This document shows, piece after piece, positions 41,811 to 52,905 of a DNA stretch of 64,000 bases. The notes below the pieces were generated by a model, which was not told the origin of the DNA, made no database searches, and saw only the letters and a program-made list of their open reading frames with translations. Each line of letters starts with the position of its first letter. Position 1 is the stretch's first letter. Origin of the DNA: Diploptera punctata (Eukaryota; Arthropoda; Insecta; Blattodea; Blaberidae); assembly GCA_030220185.1 (NCBI GenBank), contig JASPKZ010007286.1:682001-746000 (forward strand). The letters run 5' to 3'. A program made the translations under genes and the position numbers.

Positions 41811-42104
41811 TATCTTTGTCAGTTATAATCAATTAATTAGTCACAGTTCTAACCAAGGGCAGGTCTTTCAAATACATTCACACCATTCTCGACTCTTCTC
41901 TCCTTTTTTGCTCCATTACATTATATCATACTACAGCCTATATTTGTAACAGCCTTGTGAGATAGAAATGTTAATAATAATCATTATTAATATTATGGAG
42001 GATTATTATGCAGGATGGAAGACACCAAGGTCGTCTATGCATGGAAAATTGAAAGTAGGAACAGAAAAGGAAGACCAAGAACAACATTCAAAATTCAATT
42101 AGGA

Positions 42105-42405
42105 AATCCAAGCAGCTGAGATGAAATTTTTAAGAAGAGTAAAAGGCTGCACTAGAATGGACCAGATAAGAAATGAGGATATCTGTGAAGAACTGCAGAT
42201 CTATTCCATAAAAGAAAAGATATTTAACAACAAGATACAGTGGAAAGAACATGTAGAAAGAATGGAAGAAGGTAGATTACCAATAAAATCTTCCATTATT
42301 TTCCAAGAGGAAGAAGAGATGTCGGACGTCCTCGGAAGAGATGGTCTTAGATCTATTAGTGAAGACGGAACAGGCAACTCTTGCCTAAACTATTAAACCA
42401 CCAAT
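42105..42405 (+). pseudogene. LINE-E 3' fragment
   Basis: EMKFLRRVKGCTRMDQIRNE, EELQIYSIKEKIFNNKIQWK, RDGLRSISEDGTGNSC. Confidence 0.7.
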
Positions 42406-42409
42406 AACA

Positions 42410-42933
42410 ATTCCTATATGTGCCACTGAAGAATAAGCAATTAAAGACTTCAAATCAGTCTGACGCATACAAATTAAACTAACTAAAGTCCCCCCCCAGG
42501 AAGTGAAGAAGAAATTTGGTGTAACAAATAATGACACAGAGAACTTTAATTAAGGGAAATTTGTGAATGTTTGTTTCAAACTGATAGTCTAGAAGTCCGT
42601 AGTCATTTATATTTATTTATTTTTAATTCATGTTAATTACTAAGATTGGTTGGAGAAAACCCTCAATGATGAGGAAAATTCTCAGAATGAATGAATTATT
42701 ATCATTTGCAGTTGGTTATGTACAACCTGTTACTATATTTAATTTACCCAATAAACAAGAAAGAGAGGATGGCACTCAGAGGAAAGGAAAAGCGATATAA
42801 TAAAAATGGTGGTGTGAGGTTATGGTTTTCAAGACTCTGGAAAAACTATATGGCATGTATGAGAGAGAGAGAGTGGAATTATATCCTTAAATTTTAATAG
42901 CACCAAAAAAATAATTCTTGAAAATTTGTAAGT
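42410..42933. other. Unassigned AT-rich sequence
   Basis: A C-run at 42489 and no recognisable element; weak open frame at 42691. Confidence 0.3.
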
Positions 42934-42947
42934 GAATTCTAGAATAT

Positions 42948-43203
42948 TATTAAAATTCATCGGAGAACATATTGTTTAAACAACTCACCTCATAGGATTC
43001 ATGCTTCCATGATATCGCGATTTCAAACACAGTCGTGTTCATCTTCAGCCATAACTCCGACGATGAAGATGAACACGACTGTGTTTGAAATCGCGATATC
43101 ATGGAAGCATGAATCCTATGAGGTGAGTTGTTTAAACAATATGTTTTCCATGAATTTTAATGATTATACCTCATAATGTTTACTTCCCAACATTAATTTA
43201 ATA
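42948..43203. mobile_element. Short PLE foldback with 14-bp TSD
   Basis: gaattctagaatat at 42934-42947 and 43204-43217. Arms 42955-43062 and 43065-43150, outer ends aactcacctcatagg / cctatgaggtgagtt, tail acctcataatgtttacttcc on the right. Confidence 0.9.
43002..43058 (-). ncRNA. Hammerhead ribozyme motif (PLE family B/RT)
   Basis: CUGAAGA 43042-43048, stem II GAACAC/GTGTTT, GAAA 43021-43024, ATCGCGAT, cleavage after AUA (43013). The + arm has AUGAAGA and is probably inactive. Confidence 0.75.
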
Positions 43204-43836
43204 GAATTCTAGAATATGTTTGAAAACTTTGTCATTGTAAACATATTATAACTGCTATTCAATTTTTTGAGGGGGGGGGAAGAAGTAAATATTTATTTCA
43301 ACACATTGATTACTAATCATTGTGAAATTAATTTCAGTGAACAGCTAATCCCAAAAATGATTTTATTTCATATTATATCTTGTTTCAGTATTTTACGATT
43401 GTACAAAGTGCCTGGAAAACGGAACATTATAGTACTTTGTATTGTAATCAGAAAAAATGGACTTCATGATCACCTACAAATGAATAAACCATAAAAAACT
43501 TAGTAAATTTACATGTAAATAATCATTATAAAATCCTCCTTATTTAGTTGTATATTATTTTATAGTAAACACGTGATTTACTTGCAAATTGTTTACAGCA
43601 AACTCCCGATTATCCGGGCATGACTCTTTTTACTGTATTTTTTAAAAATACTGTATTTTTTAAAAATACTGTATTTTGTATTGTTATGAAAAAATTATTT
43701 ATTTTTAAATGTGCTACTGTGAACTGCACTTAGGAACTAGGACAATACAGTAACATTCACTCACAACCCCCTCCCCTGACATGTTTAATGGTACCAACCC
43801 ATAGAGAAGCTTTGTGGTACGAACATTATGAGAATA

Positions 43837-45168
43837 CGAGGTGTGATCATAAGTTTCCGGAATGAGGCCATAAACACAACACAACACTTCAAAGTTTCTA
43901 TTCAGCACTGTCACCCTCGAAGTAGTCACCTTGGGAGTTGATACACTTCTCCCAGCGCTTCTGCCAATGCTGAAGCACTTCTGGAAGTCGTCTTCTTTAA
44001 ATGTGTCCAATGCCTTCTGCAATTCGCGCTGGATGACATCAATGTCCTCAAAACGATGTCCTCGGAGCCGAATTTTTAGCCGTGGGAACAGGAAAAAGTC
44101 TGCTGGAGCCAGATCTGGAGAATAGGCTGGATGGGGAACAGTACTCATCCTATTTTTGTCCAAAAACTGGCTGACAGAAATTGCTTTGTGCGCAGGCGCA
44201 TTGTCGTGATGCAGGAACCAGTCAGCAGTCCTCCATTTCTCTGGCCGTTTGCATCGCACATTCTCCCTCAATCTTTGCAACACTTGTTTGTAGTACACTT
44301 GATTCACTGTTTGACCCCGTGGTACAAATTCCTTATGCACAATTCCATTAATGTCAAAAAAAACAATCATCATTGACTTCACATTCGATCGAACTTGTCT
44401 GGCTTTCTTGGGGCGTGGAGATACAGGACTCTTCCATTGCGAAGACTGTTGTTTAGTTTCTGGATCGTAGCCATAAATCCATGTTTCATCACCAGTAATA
44501 ACCTTTTCCATGAACCGTGGGTCATTTTTAAGCTGTTCTTTAAGATCTGTGCAGGCAATCACACGACTTTCCTTTTGGTCATTTGAAAGGAGGCGGGGCA
44601 CGAACTTCGCAGCAATTTCTTCGCATGTTCAAATCGTCTTTCAAAATGCTTTGAACACTTCCAAACGAGAGTGCTAGTGCATCAGACAGTTCTCGTATTG
44701 TAATGCGCCTATCATTTAATACCATTTCCCTCACTCGATCGATATTTTATTGGTTTTGCTGGAAGTTGGTTGTCCCAGACGATTTTCATCCTTAACCGAT
44801 GCCACGCCCCTTTTTAAATTTCGAAAACCACTCAAATGCTTGAGATTTGCCCATTGCTTCCTCCCCATAAGCTGTTCTTAACATTTGATATGTTTCTGTT
44901 GCAGTTTCACCAAGTTTAAAGCAAAATTTGATGCATGTTCTTTGTTCCTCGTAATCCCGCATTGTTGCTACACAGAGAAATCGCCGCATGCACAAAACAC
45001 GTCTTCACTCAGAGCTTCTACCAGCATACTGCAAGGTCAGAGAAGGTCGTGCGACCCCTCAAATTCATCACAAGGAAATTCTGAGTGTACAGCCTGGGTG
45101 AAAATTAAAAACTCCTCAATGGCATAATTGTTTTGAAGCCATTCCGGAAACTTATTGATCACACCTCG
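43837..45168 (-). mobile_element. mariner element
   Basis: About 27-28 bp inverted ends (cgaggtgtgatcat-aagttt at left; one base longer at right) flanked by TA. Length 1332 bp, normal for mariner. Confidence 0.9.
43860..44998 (-). pseudogene. mariner transposase, frameshifted
   Basis: N-terminal helix-turn-helix: MRDYEEQRTCIKFCFKLGET, QMLRTAYGEEAMGKSQAFEW. A break near 44600-44790, then VITGDETWIYGYDPETKQQS (first Asp), WFLHHDNAPAHKAISVS (second Asp) and VPHPAYSPDLAPADFFLFPR (third Asp 35 positions later, so DD34D). All three catalytic Asp are kept. The C-terminus shifts frame after DDFQKCF and reads out through the inverted repeat. It would catalyse cut-and-paste transposition if intact. 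Confidence 0.9.
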
Positions 45169-45779
45169 TACATACAATTTTGAAAATTTCTATTGTGTGA
45201 GTCATTGAAAGTTTGTTGTTAGAGATTGAAACCACGGATATGCTGTGGCAGTGGGTTTATCACTGGTTAGTAGTGTGGTTATCGGTGGTTACTAGTCAGC
45301 AATAACCCTACTAGTGTGGGAATCGCTGATTGTCATCGCTGGTTATAAGTGTGGATATCAGTGGTTACGGCAGCCATTTGAATAACTGTCGTGACCAAGT
45401 CCCACTTTTTTTTCTTCATATTAACGAGTAAAATAAAATGATAATTACGATTCACACCTAAATACATTTATGAATATCTGTTGCATTTAAGTAGTGTTAA
45501 AGGTGTAAATAAATTTCTGATTAACTTCCACAGCGCCGAATAACTTAATTGGATTATCCGTGTTTTTTCTATTTTCCATGCTTATCTCAGTCCCAATTAA
45601 TACGGATAATCGGGAGTTTGCTGTATTAATTCTGAGAGTTGTTACAACTTGATCCAATTTTCACTGATGACCGTTCAATATGCATGTGCATTATTATTAA
45701 GAAACACAAGTAACATAATAAATTATAACTAAATAATTAATTGTATAATGTTTTATCATTAGAATAATGGATACTACTA

Positions 45780-47280
45780 CACTGCTCAAAAAAATTAGGG
45801 GACATTGTAGAATAACCTATTAATACTATGTTTTTAGGAACAGTATTAGATGCAATCACTTTCTATTACTCCAAAAGAATGTCAACAAGAGTTTGAAGTC
45901 ATTACGTAACCTCTGTACCACACCAGATGTCAAAGAGATCCTGATTAGGAATATGGCAAACAAACAAAGCAACATTAACATAGGTGAAAATGTTTCATTA
46001 GTATGGTGTATGTCTCCTCAAACGGCCAGCACTGCCTCACACCTGTATGGCATTGATGCAATGAGGTTAGCAATGAGTTCTTGGGGGATACGTGGCCACT
46101 CTTCCATAAGAGCAATGTGCAGCTCTGGAACAGTTGTGGGAGGTGCTGGTCTGCCTGCAATGCACCTGCCTAATGCATCCCACACATGCTCAATCGGATT
46201 TAAGTCCGGGGAGGAAGCTGGCCATTGCATACGCTCGATACCCTCCACTTCCAGCATGTCGTCCACCAAGCCAGTTCTGTGGGGTCGTGCATTATCGTCC
46301 ATAAAAAGAAAAGAATCACCTATGGCATCAGCATAAGGCACGACAAAAGGTCGGAAAATCTCATCTCTATACTTTACCGCAGTCAAAGTACCACCTTGGA
46401 TAACGTAGAGGTCCGTACGTCCACCACTACTGACTCCTGCCTACACCATCAATCCACCGCCACCATATGGGGATCTTTCACGTACAAAAGCTGGATTGTT
46501 TCGTGTCCCTTTTTCTCTCCAGATGAATACACGCCGACTATCACATTCCATGTTGAATCGCGACTCATCAGAAAAAAGAACTGATCTCCATTCAGCATGC
46601 CTCCACCCACGATGTTCCTCCGCAGTTTCTGCGATCTCTACGGTGTTGTGGAGTTAACCTGGTACACACCACTGGGCCTACGGGCATAGAGACCACTTCC
46701 ATGCAGTCGATTAGGGACAGTTTGAATTGACACCCTGCGTCCTGTTGCCGTTTGAAGTGTATTTCGCAGTTGAGTTGCATTCTGCTGTCTATTCCGACGG
46801 GCTGTTAACAAGAGGTAACGGTCATCCTTGCTGTTGTTGCCCTTGGTCGACCTTGTCCGGCTCTTCTGTGAACAGTATGTTCTTTGAAATGATTCCAAAG
46901 ACTGGAAATCACGCTTTGAGACACCCCAATGGCTTGTGCCACCTCTTGTTGTGTCTGTCCAGCTTCCATCCTTCCTATGACCCTCCAAGCCATTGGTTCA
47001 GGTAAATCACGTCGAGGCATCACTGTCCCTAAGGCAAGTCATTCACTAACTGAAAACTGGACTGGATTTAAAAACAGCAACAAAACATTCACCCCCACAC
47101 CACCATTTCACATCAACATACAGACACTGCCCTCTGGTGTGGTACCGAGGTTACGTAACAACTTCAAACTCTTATTTACATTATCTTGGAGTAATAGAAA
47201 GTGATTGCATCTAATACTATTCCAAAAAACATAGTCTTAATAGGTTATTCTACAATATCCCCTAATTTTTTTAAGAAGTG
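45780..47280 (-). mobile_element. Tc1-like element with long inverted repeats
   Basis: Flanked by TA (45778-45779, 47281-47282). Inverted repeats of about 130 bp (45780-45910 and 47150-47280), outer end cactgctcaaaaaaattagg. Internal transposase reads on the - strand. Confidence 0.9.
46018..47023 (-). pseudogene. Tc1-like transposase, multiply frameshifted
   Basis: MPRRDLPEPMAWRVIGRMEA, TQQEVAQAIGVSQSVISSLW (paired-like helix-turn-helix), then in another frame NRQQNATQLRNTLQTATGRR, and finally FLFMDDNARPHRTGLVDDML and SSPDLNPIEHVWDALGRCIA: the DDN-x-DPNE region of DD34E transposases. At least two frameshifts, so not functional. Confidence 0.85.
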
Positions 47281-47344
47281 TACTTTAAATTGTGTAAGTC
47301 ATGTCCTGTGACTATTTTACTTGTAGAATTCCAACAAAATCTTC

Positions 47345-48010
47345 ACTTCGATGTTTTTATTATTAATTTCATACATCTCAATGATGGATAAATCATATTC
47401 GAAGAGAAAAATTATACGCTCAGACCGGGACTTGAACCCAGGACCCTTGGTTCTCTAGACCAAGTGCTCTACCACCTGAGTAAATCTTTCTCTATATACA
47501 TTGTAATTCCCACCCACCAAATGCTATGAAACCTCTGCTTCTATCTTTGCAAATGGCAGCTCCTTTATTAAGAAGACATATTTGGGAATTATACATTACA
47601 TTTGAAGAGAAAAATTTTCGCCTAGACTGGGACTCAAACCCGGGACCCTTGGCTTTCCGGGCCAAGTGCTCTACCAACTGAGCTACCGAGGCGAGTTACA
47701 ATCTAGATGCAAATTTTTCTCTTATATACGTTGTATTTCCTATCGCCAAATGCTTTTGAAACCATTGCTTCTATCTTTGCAAATGGCGGCTTCTTAGTTA
47801 AGAAGACATTTATTGGAATTTAACATTACTTTATAAAGCTAGTAACGCTTCTATTATACATTACATTATAAATGCCAGTACGGCTTTTTTCAATGTTTTT
47901 ATTATTAATTTCATACATCTCAATGATGGATAAATCATATTTGAAGAGAAAAATTATATGCTCAGACCGGGACTTGAACCCAGGACCCTTGGTTCTGTAC
48001 ACCAAGTGCT
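47345..48010 (-). repeat. tRNA-derived SINE cluster (S1 and AGA variant)
   Basis: tRNA-like bodies on - at about 47410-47480 (AGA type), 47620-47695 (S1, GGA) and 47955-48010 (AGA type, truncated). Flank tttttattattaatttcata is repeated at 47355 and 47895. Confidence 0.7.
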
Positions 48011-48144
48011 AAAAAAATAAATAAATCTTCACTTCTTTGGATCATTCAAGCTACTTTATTTGTATATTGGATAGAATCTTCCATGTATTTCTCAGCAATC
48101 AAGGCAGTTTCCACACCCCTCCACCCCATAAAGTGCCTTTTTAA

Positions 48145-48296
48145 CCCTCTGCGTGCCACCAGTAAAATCTCTTGGGTCAGAGATTTAAATTGCACCCGCC
48201 AATGTGATCAGCTTTGTAAGTAGTTTAAGTATATTGTCTGGCAGGTATCGACATGAGCATCAGAGCCGATCTAATCAGCTCACAGCACCTAAAGGG
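48145..48296. mobile_element. piggyBac-type MITE (second)
   Basis: TTAA at 48141-48144 and 48297-48300; ends ccctctgcgtgc / gcacctaaaggg pair with mismatches. 152 bp, non-coding. Confidence 0.6.
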
Positions 48297-48382
48297 TTAA
48301 CACAGTATATCCAACAGTGAAAGCAAAAATATTATTAATTAAATAAAAAGTAGTTTTTATTTGATTTTCATATTTATTATAT

Positions 48383-48429
48383 AATTCAGTGACAGCTGTT
48401 TCGGTACACCGTACCTTCTTCAGACATGT
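48383..48429 (-). ncRNA. Hammerhead ribozyme motif (PLE family C)
   Basis: CUGAAGA 48417-48423, stem II GGTAC/GTACC, GAAA 48399-48402, ACAGCTGT, cleavage after GUC (48391). Confidence 0.75.
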
Positions 48430-48722
48430 TAACAAATTATGAATTGTGTTCCAACTGATCTAAGCAACAATACAACAATATTTATTTAAATATTGTGTTC
48501 CAACTGATCTAAGCAACAATACAACAATATTTATTTAAATTTAAATAAATATTGTTGTATTGTTGCTTAGATCAGTTGGAACACAATTCATAATTTGTTA
48601 ACATGTCTGAGTTAAATTCTCAACTTGATTTGAATGAATCCCCTTTGTTAAATTAAAAAATTTAAATAAATATTGTTGTATTGTTGCTTAGATCAGTTGG
48701 AACACAATTCATAATTTGTTAA

Positions 48723-48768
48723 CATGTCTGAAGAAGGTACAGTGTACCGAAACAGCTGTCACTGAATT
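48723..48768 (+). ncRNA. Hammerhead ribozyme motif (PLE family C)
   Basis: CUGAAGA 48728-48734, stem II GGTAC/GTACC, GAAA 48749-48752, ACAGCTGT, cleavage after GUC (48760). Confidence 0.75.
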
Positions 48769-48880
48769 ATATAATAAATATGAAAATCAAATAAAACTAC
48801 GTTTTATTTTTATTTAATTAATAAATATGGATTTTCATCAAGTAAACACCAACTCAATTGATTATTTAAAGCAAAAATAT

Positions 48881-49640
48881 GTTATCTTCTTTTCATATTA
48901 TATTATTCACTAAAAATATTGTGTAACACTGATATTTCTGTCAACTTACTTTTTGATACCTTTCAACAAGTAATAAAGTCCATTCATTGAAAATGTCAAT
49001 GATCTAACACTTCAATGAGGTCTGTAGAATATAGTCAATGGCTAGGAATGAAGGAAAGTCAATAAGGAAATAAAATCTTAGAAAATAGTCAATGGCTAGG
49101 AATGAAGGAAAGTCAATAAGGAAATAAAATCTTAAGACTGACTCCCATAATCATAGTAGATGCACAAGTCAATATGATTATGTTAAATTATATGTTAAAG
49201 AGAAAGTCCAGTCAAAAATCACAAATTTTATTAAAAGATGAGCTTTTACCCCAAGCTTAATCTGACAAAAAATGATATAAGCAACTAATAGAAACATACA
49301 CTGTATGTTCCTACCTTCCAAGCTGTATGAATGTGGGTAACTGGCACCCAAACTCGAAATGCAATAGCAAAAGAAAGTTAAGTTACTGCCTCTAGCCAAT
49401 GTGAAAGAGTTTTTGTACAAAGCTTGTGCAGTGAGGTGCTTGACCATGTTGTTTTTCTATTCAATATTTTATTTGCTTTTAAAAGATTTTCTCAGCATAA
49501 TTTCATGTAAAATGTAAACACCAAAGCTCCAGCATAAAGTTTGGGGTAAGCAATCACGAGAAATGGTGTATAAAGCACATAAGTTCTTCCTTAAAGAGGT
49601 CTGCAAGAGCATTATGAACATAAATAGGAAGTAACATTAT
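48881..49640. other. Unassigned; one 60-bp tandem duplication
   Basis: aatagtcaatggctaggaat and the following bases occur twice in tandem (about 49029 and 49084). A PLE tail (gaagtaacattatgaggttt) ends the segment at 49628-49648. Confidence 0.4.
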
Positions 49641-49649
49641 GAGGTTTTA

Positions 49650-50232
49650 TGTAATAAATAGTCGGCAGCGGTTCCTCTGGTTCCAAGAGTCGCAGGTTCA
49701 AACAAACCCGGCCAGGATTGATGGATTTTTTTTAGGATGTAAAATCCAAGGAGCAAGTCCTCTGGGAGGGACTTTAGCCATGGGTCCGAGTCTGAAGATT
49801 TTCAGGCTTGTACAAAATGCTTAAGTCGGCTGCGGTGGACTAGTGGTTATGCTCCTTGCCTCTGGTCCCAAGGATCGCAGGTTTAAAACCCGGCCGGGGT
49901 CGATGGATTTTTTAGGATGGAAAAATCCAAGGAGCAAGTCCTCCGGGAGGGACTTTAAAGCCATGGGTCCAGAGTCTGAAAATTTTCAGGCTCGTAAAAA
50001 ATCCTTAAGCCTGAATGATTTACCAAATTTTTCCCGTCCTAGTACTACGTTGGGTTTTCTAGATGTCAGTATGAGGCGGTGCGCTGACCACGGACCACTC
50101 AAAAATGACATCTATACAAAAAGTGTAACTAAATTAGTATGGTTCAAAATTCTTCCCTGTAGGGGGAGAGCGCCTAAATCTCTGTAAAGGGAAAAACATG
50201 TGGCTTACAATACAATACAAAATCCTTAAGCC
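49650..50232 (+). mobile_element. SINE S5, two copies
   Basis: A truncated copy (49660-49825) precedes a full one (49826-50217): tRNA head GCGGTGGACTAGTGGTTATG, B box AGGTTTAAAACCCGG, and a (aatac)n tail. aaatccttaagcctgaat occurs before the distal part (about 50007) and after the tail (about 50219), consistent with a target duplication for part of it. Confidence 0.7.
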
Positions 50233-50409
50233 TGAATAAAGAGGCCTCTAAGCAAAACTTAACGACGACAACACCTTAGCTACCTGTTAGATGTTTCATT
50301 GGGTCGGTGTGTTGACCACATGACATCTATGAGCAAATAAGGTAACTAAAATTAACACGGTCTAGTAACTCATTACAAAGGAGAGGCTATGGCTCAACAA
50401 TGGGCTACG

Positions 50410-50850
50410 CCATTATAGATAGATAGATTTATTATTCTTTTTATTATATACAACTTTCCTCATAAGAGGATTGCCTCAGGACAAGTGATACAGACAATTA
50501 ACTTTTTAAATTGATGAAATACATTAAAAAATTTCAAATTGTAATTGAAGTATACACACTATAAAGTAGAAATTTTGTAAATATGGTTTCTTAAAATTGA
50601 AATTGATCCTCTAATGGCAGCGATGGCAATTTTAGAAAGATATGCCCTGTCCAAATCTAAGGAATTCCAAAATTTGGCTAAGAATCCTGGTATAGTACCT
50701 CTTGCCCCAATCATCAATCCTGTGGCAGTTATACTATCTAATTGGCATTTATCTTTGTAATAGTCAATTGTTGGCTCATATATGGCTTTCTTTTCACAGT
50801 CAACTTCCTCACGTTGGCCACTGTGAGTCTCAAAACGGATTGTAAATAAG
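50410..50850 (-). pseudogene. LINE C-terminal fragment
   Basis: The - strand is open for about 95 codons: SGQREEVDCEKKAIYEPTID, GLMIGARGTIPGFLAKFWNS, LSKIAIAAIRGSISILRNHI to a stop. The MIGARGTI motif is the C-terminus of a non-LTR RT family distinct from A-G. 3' tail (atcta)n at 50415. Confidence 0.6.
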
Positions 50851-51202
50851 ATGAGTCTGATGTCATCTTACCTCATATTAGTTTCTTGTAGGACATGTTT
50901 CAAAGCATCTTTGCTCTTTATCTTCAACTTGTGCATACTGATGATCTTTAAGTTGTCGGCCCTAGATGTCGACTACTGTTCCCTCTTTTTGTCATCCAAA
51001 GAACTTGCGTATTAAATCTCTCTTCCCAGGAATTTCAAAATTCACGATTCTCTCCTTGTTCAATTGAATGTAGATTTTTTCCCCATATGGTGAGGCAAAT
51101 TCATTTGTATTAAATTAATGTTGGGAAGTAAACATTATGAGGTATAATCATTAAAATTCATCGGAGAACGTTTTGTTTAAACAACTCATCTCATAGGATT
51201 CA

Positions 51203-51260
51203 TGCTTCCATGATACCGCAGTTTCAAATACAGTTGTGTTCATCCTCAGCGACAATAGAA
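51203..51260 (-). ncRNA. Hammerhead ribozyme motif (PLE family B/RT)
   Basis: CUGAGGA 51243-51249, stem II GAACAC/GTATTT with one mismatch, GAAA 51222-51225, cleavage after GUA (51214). Confidence 0.65.
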
Positions 51261-51292
51261 CAGTTGACGGCCGAAGAATTTCATCAGTCGGA

Positions 51293-51345
51293 GTTATGGC
51301 TGAGGATGAACACAACTGTGTTTGAAACTGTGGTATCATGGAAGC
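51293..51345 (+). ncRNA. Hammerhead ribozyme motif (PLE family B/RT)
   Basis: CUGAGGA 51300-51306, stem II GAACAC/GTGTTT, GAAA 51324-51327, stem III C-G closing UGUG, cleavage after GUA (51335). Confidence 0.75.
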
Positions 51346-51765
51346 ATGAATCCTATGAGGTGAGTTGTTTAAACAAAACATTCTCCGATGAATTTTATTG
51401 AATTCATTGGTGTTTTCTAACTGTTTTAATAATTTGGTTTACATAGTTCTATGTTTTTCTGATCAAACATGAGCAGCTTCTGCAGATTTTTTCTACTTCT
51501 TCTTTTTTTTTTTACATTTCTTATATGTTCCTTGGTTCTAATGGTTAAAACATAAAAATCAATGTTAACACCAAATTATTAAAACAGTTAGAAAACACAA
51601 ATTAACTAACAGTATGGGAAAAAAATCTACATCCAAAGAACAAGCAGAGAATCACAAATTCTCAAATTTCCGGGGAAGGAGATTTAATATGCAAGTTCTT
51701 TGGACCTCAGAAAGAGAAAGCAGGAGTCAACATCCAGGGCTGATAACTTAAAGATGATCAGTCTG

Positions 51766-51815
51766 TACCAGCTGAAGATAGAGCAAAGATGCTCTGAAAC
51801 ATGTCCTACAAGAAA
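51766..51815 (+). ncRNA. Hammerhead ribozyme motif (PLE family D)
   Basis: CUGAAGA 51772-51778, perfect stem II AGAGCA/TGCTCT, GAAA 51796-51799, ACATGT, cleavage after GUC (51805). The - strand partner near 50900-50935 has UUGAAGA. Confidence 0.8.
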
Positions 51816-51837
51816 CAAACAACATGAGATAATGATG

Positions 51838-52400
51838 ATCTTGATGAAGATTTTCGGGCTATAGTCCGTGGTCGTGAGGCTTGTAGTTCCCCGACATTTC
51901 GCCAAAGACTGCATCTGGCATCCTTAAGTGTTGTCTTGAGACTGGCATTTCTGTCCACCGCGATGTGTACGTAAGTTATATCTGCCTTCTGATTGGTCAG
52001 CGTTAGGGACTTCCATTGCTCCAATGTGATTGCTGTTTGATGGTCTAGTCGACTGTATGTTATATCTGCCTTCTGATTGGTCAGCGGTAGGGACTTCTAT
52101 TGTTCCACTGAGATTGCTGTTTGATAGTCTAGTCGACTGTACTTGGAACAATGGAAGTCCCTACCGCTGACCAATCAGAAGGCAGATATAACTTACATAC
52201 ACATCGCGGTGAACATATAAATAGAACAGACAGTGGACAGAAATGCCAGTCTCAAGACAACCCTTGAGGATGCCAGACGCAGTCTTTGGCAAAACGTCGG
52301 GGAACTACAAGCCTCACGACCCCGGCCTACAGCCCGAAAATCTTCATCAAAGATCATCATAGCAACTCCGGCCGTGAAAGTTTACGTGAATACAACATGA
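51838..52400. mobile_element. PLE-type family G palindrome
   Basis: gaagattttcgggct on the left faces agcccgaaaatcttc on the right. The ribozyme-like core has UUAAGGA (-) or UUGAGGA (+), then ACGTC. The interior has imperfect repeats of a gattggtcagcgttaggga unit. Confidence 0.65.
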
Positions 52401-52424
52401 GAATAATATTCAACTTTTTAGGAA

Positions 52425-52905
52425 TTTATCATTATGAGGTTTAATTTATGGTGAAATTAAAGTTTCTTATCTCTCCTCATATAAATCTGCTAAGTAGATC
52501 GCGATTTTGAGACCATAACGGTCTCGTCAGTACTTCTATGGAGACTGATGTTATGTCGATCGGAAGAAACTCTTTCTTTCCTCTGTTGGTGGACCGATGA
52601 ACCTCTGGATCAGGTCAAAATTTGCAGGAATTGCAAAGTTCATAAGTTTTCTTTGTTTTTCTGAATGTTGATCTTTCCCAAACCGTGAGTTACTTTTGTT
52701 TGTCAAATGAACTTTGAAATTCCTGCAAATTTGACCTGGTCCACCAACAGAGGGAAGAAGAAGAGTTTCTTCCAATCGACATGACATCAGTCGCCATAGA
52801 AGTACTGAAGATGGGACCGTATGGTCTCGAAATCGCGATCTACTTAGAAGATTTATATGAGGAGAGGTAAGAAACATTTAATTTCACCATAACATGAGAT
52901 AAGAC
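52425..52905. mobile_element. PLE foldback, family F
   Basis: Outer ends tttcttatctctcctcata / tatgaggagaggtaagaaa. Arms carry LMNFAIPANFDLIQRFIGPP-type codons (-) and the matching + arm. Tail gaatttatcattatgaggtt on the left. Confidence 0.8.
52799..52847 (+). ncRNA. Hammerhead ribozyme motif (PLE family F)
   Basis: CUGAAGA 52805-52811, stem II GGGACC/GGTCTC, GAAA 52829-52832, ATCGCGAT, cleavage after AUC (52840), five-pair stem I AAGTA/TACTT. The - partner at about 52505-52545 has A for G12. Confidence 0.85.

Larger units (their letters stand above)
43596..45623. mobile_element. pogo/Tigger-like MITE interrupted by a mariner
   Basis: Ends cagcaaactcccgattatcc and its inverse, each beside TA (43594-43595, 45624-45625). 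The CAG start and GATTATCCG-type ends resemble pogo-group elements. No pogo transposase seen; all internal coding belongs to the nested mariner. Left after removing the mariner: about 700 bp. Confidence 0.75.
48333..48867. mobile_element. PLE foldback (family C) with 13-bp TSD and internal duplications
   Basis: aaagcaaaaatat at 48320-48332 and 48868-48880. The - arm and + arm meet near 48537; 60-bp direct repeats (tgttccaactgatctaagca) occur on each side, so the structure is a rearranged palindrome. Confidence 0.85.
50865..51840. mobile_element. PLE foldback, family D/E-like, with a nested foldback
   Basis: Outer pLTR ends near 50880 (-) and 51825 (+) sharing ttcttgtaggacatg. Between them endonuclease remnants (SEKHKINVN-, TVWEKNLHPKN, LKFPGKEI). 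A second foldback (about 51120-51400) is nested: outer ends aactcatctcatagg / cctatgaggtgagtt. Confidence 0.7.

Noticed and set aside
43714..43860. C-terminal extension of the mariner transposase
   Set aside because: The frame continues through the inverted repeat into flanking DNA after a probable frameshift; not part of the real protein.
52505..52550. - strand CUGACGA of the 52425 foldback
   Set aside because: G12 is changed to A, leaving no GAAA at the right place.
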